A model generated the notes under the pieces. That model searched no databases. It saw only the letters and a program-made list of their open reading frames with translations, and was not told the origin of the DNA. A stretch of 64,000 nucleotides of DNA, taken from NCBI GenBank assembly GCA_950295325.1, contig OX485803.1, forward strand, positions 9,922,001 to 9,986,000. Direction: 5' to 3'. A program made the position numbers and the translations under genes. Each line of letters opens with the position of its first letter. Position 1 is the first letter of the stretch. This document shows positions 61,093 to 64,000 of this stretch, piece by piece. Source of the DNA: Polytrichum commune. Lineage: Eukaryota > Streptophyta > Polytrichopsida > Polytrichales > Polytrichaceae.

Positions 61093-64000
61093 GAAGCCAG
61101 CTCTTGTCAAATTCTAGAAAGCTTCAAAGCTCCCAAAATGGCTAAGTTTAACACCTCAATGCCCAACAAGCCAAAAAGTGGTTGTGAGCATTTTTCAAAG
61201 ATATATCTGTCAAGGCAAACTTTACCCTTTTCTTGTTTTTTTTCTTGCAGCTTGGCATAACAAAGTTTTGCACCGTCTAGGTCAAACGGATTAAAATTTT
61301 ATGTCAATGACTCTAAGATATGGACTTTGAAGTGTTTGAAACCCTTGTTTATTTTTTTGTTATAAAATTATCTATTTTGCGAAAGTAACAATGTCAATGA
61401 CATGAATATTTTTGGTTTTCCCACCAAATCATCCAACTCAAACTTTTAGCCGATCCCATCAATGATCAAGTTAATTTGATACAAGTTTAGAATTTTTTTA
61501 CTAAATCTGAAGGAAAATGCTTGTAAATGATTTGGTGGAGATCAAGGATAAAGATCCATATTCCAATCGCATGGATGTGATTTAAAATTAACTCCCTAAA
61601 ACTTTCTCTTGTATGCCAACACAAAATAAAGTTTCTAAACCAAAATTTATAGGACATCTTTGATTCAAGCTAAAACCCCCAAGCTTTAGGGGTTAAGTTA
61701 ACCCTTTTCTCCTACCACACTCATCACTATCATGCATGTAAGCTTATGTACTTAGAAAAATGAGCCACAAAAGTTCTACATCCTTGAAGCTACAGCAATA
61801 AACTTATAATTGCTTAAACAAGTGGGATGCACATGAGAAGATGGTCTCCAATGGCTTCATAGCGCATTAATTGATTGATTAAACAATTTATGTCAATCTA
61901 GTGTCCAATTATGCCTAGCCATGTTCATAGACTTCTATGGGGCTTCTCTCATTAGCTAGGTGTTTATTAAAGGCAAAGCCATTCTACATTTAGGAGAGAG
62001 TGTTGAAGTTCATCAAACTTGTAGAAAGTTCAATTCTTGAGGAGCCAATCCTATGCAAATCACATGTAAGTGGCTGATCATAAAAAATGTTGGTGATAGT
62101 GGGTTGAATTTTCCTCAACATCAAGGGTAGTTGGATTGTTTAAAGTTCATTGGAATGCACTCTTTGACAATGATGAGTTAACTTGAAGGCCTTGACCAAG
62201 TGCACCAGAGTCCAAGGACCAAGAATGAGCGAGAAGAGTCCACCATGCACGAGGTAAGGGAGCCTTAATAAGACACTTTCCTCTCTCACCCACTCATGTA
62301 TATAGATATACAAAGCTTTTCATTTAAAAGTGATATATGCCTTCACTACATGTAAGAAGGGATATCATTTGAGGTGTGTGTGTCCATTATATACATAAGG
62401 GAGAGGTAATATTTTTATCTAATGTGTACATCTAGGAAGGCTATCAAGAAATATGAAGTGAAGGTAGATGTACAAAAGGGGACCCTAATGTTTAGAGGGA
62501 AAACTTGACAACAGGTGTGTTAGTTTCATCCAGTTCACATATGTGGTATGAAGATTACACTGCCCGGGAATTAGTACGAGATTATCAACAAATCCAAATT
62601 ATCCTTGTAGTCATTTACCTCATAATTTCTGAACTTCATGTGAATATCTTATTGATTATCAAAGTGAAGATTCTCATGCTCGTTAAATGGTCATATAGGT
62701 AACCCCCAATCGTGTTGAATTTTGAGCCTAGGACAATCAACATAGTTTGAACACGTAGTAAATCTCTTTTAAGGACATGTCTTTTTGGTATTTGTTCTTA
62801 GATCCACACCTAACCACAAACCACACAAGCATTTTGGAGTTGTCGGATTAACAACGGTCTACCTTACATAAGAGTCTAGCTTGAACCATGCCACAAAGAG
62901 ATTCAAGTAAAAAAATGGGGTTTTTTACAAGTCCTGAAATCACCCATAGCAATGTGCTTGGTAACGTTGAAATTCTACAAGCATCATAATTGTTATAGAC
63001 ATAAGATTTAGCAAAAGCAAGCATGCAACCACGTTCATAGAGGCAAATTCGTCTATAATCTTAGTTGCCCTGGTGTTAATACCACCGATTACATCCATAG
63101 CCTCAAACATACATAGCGAGTTTATATACCTAGTCTTGAATTGTAACAAAATTCACTATATTCGGTAATTGGAGACTTTTTCATGATTTTGAGAATACTT
63201 AAGAACATGGTTTTCAAATAAAGAACAACAAAAACTCAAATATATATTCAATGTGACTTAATAAACCGATTCGCGTGGGTGGCACTAATTAATTTGGCAC
63301 AAATATATGTTATCACAATAAGAAATTGGACCAGATATTAAGCCATTTGCATATATTTTGAGACTTTTCCAGAGTCTCCGATTAACGAATACAGTGATAA
63401 AAGAGAATATTGTAAGTAACTAGCAAACACATGCACCATCTATCACCCACACTTATTTATTATAACTCTACCTTCAATAGTGGGTCCCCTTTGACAATGA
63501 TCCATAATTATTAGAGAAAGAATTATGTGAGGTGACACCATATCATTAGAGAGATGACAACATATTTGTCTAACAAGAACAAGTCAAGTTTACCTTTCCT
63601 TCTTCCTCCCTCCTCTTTCTGCTCCCTCCTTGTAACTTAACTCTAACCTCTCCCTCCTTCTTCAAGCATTCCTTGGATATTCCCTTGCCCTCATATACAT
63701 TGTGATCAAGTAAACTCTAATAAGTTTCTAGAATATGACCATGTGTTCCCCAAAAAAACAAAGACATGCAAGAACTAGTGAAAACACCAAGGAAATGAAA
63801 GCGTTGAAGTGGTAGTTAAACTCAGGGGTGTAATTATCAAAGCAAGTCATGAGGTAAGATTACTTTCAAAGGCCATGACTAGTTGATGTCTACTTAAAGT
63901 GGTTGTTGAACTAGACAATGACTAATTTTAGAAAGTAAGTCATTGGAATAAACTAAAGAGATTAAGGGTGAAGTATCAACAATAATGCTATGAGACATCT
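61093..64000. other. Intergenic to the window end, no gene seen
   Basis: Only short frames, none with recognisable family features. An inverted F7 repeat copy lies at about 62700-62870. No RNA gene is recognisable. Confidence 0.4.
62700..62870. repeat. Dispersed repeat family F7, inverted intergenic copy
   Basis: gagcctaggacaatcaacat, aatctcttttaaggacatg and cttagatccacacctaac match 57090-57240 in the same orientation. Confidence 0.6.

Overview
The window is nuclear DNA of a land plant. Its genes are split by GT-AG introns and match plant families: a RING-FYVE-SYLF protein, a family 2 aldehyde dehydrogenase, an SCPL51-type serine carboxypeptidase and a small Cys-rich membrane protein of land plants. 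Much of the space between and inside the genes is made of small inverted-repeat elements, LINE remnants and one full-length PIF/Harbinger transposon. The species cannot be read from the sequence. A non-flowering plant (fern or lycophyte) is only a guess. There are no bacterial operons, CRISPR arrays, rRNA genes or convincing tRNA genes.

Layout. 29-3671 (+): the 3' part, eight exons, of a conserved plant protein I cannot name; one intron appears to use a GC donor. 3.7-8.4 kb: intergenic, with inverted-repeat elements and a degenerate repeat field. 8.4-12.7 kb (+): promoter/leader with a 0.26-kb tandem duplication, then a six-exon gene for a RING + FYVE + SYLF protein (621 aa). 12.7-28.4 kb: gene-poor, with a decayed LINE on the minus strand (15.3-17.8 kb), a second LINE tail on the plus strand (19.8-21.1 kb) and several terminal-inverted-repeat elements. 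28.4-38.8 kb (+): an eleven-exon aldehyde dehydrogenase gene whose first exon looks like an organellar targeting peptide; its introns hold at least six repeat insertions. 40.17-40.40 kb (-): a single-exon 76-aa membrane protein. 41.18-41.61 kb: a non-autonomous Harbinger element with TTA target duplication. 43.35-47.26 kb: a complete PIF/Harbinger element with TAA target duplication, 13-bp terminal inverted repeats, an uninterrupted DDE transposase (+) and a convergent two-exon Myb/trihelix-like ORF1 (-). 50.7-60.4 kb (-): a fourteen-exon serine carboxypeptidase-like gene with a complete Ser-Asp-His triad, a 19-nt microexon and an apparent 1-base deletion in the LWLQGGPG motif. 60.4-64 kb: intergenic, with a small SINE-like insertion.

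The genes are independent loci, not a pathway. What links them is shared repeats: the same small elements occur between genes and inside the introns of the dehydrogenase and carboxypeptidase genes. All exon models were made by eye from reading-frame phase, splice signals and family resemblance. No transcript or database evidence was available.
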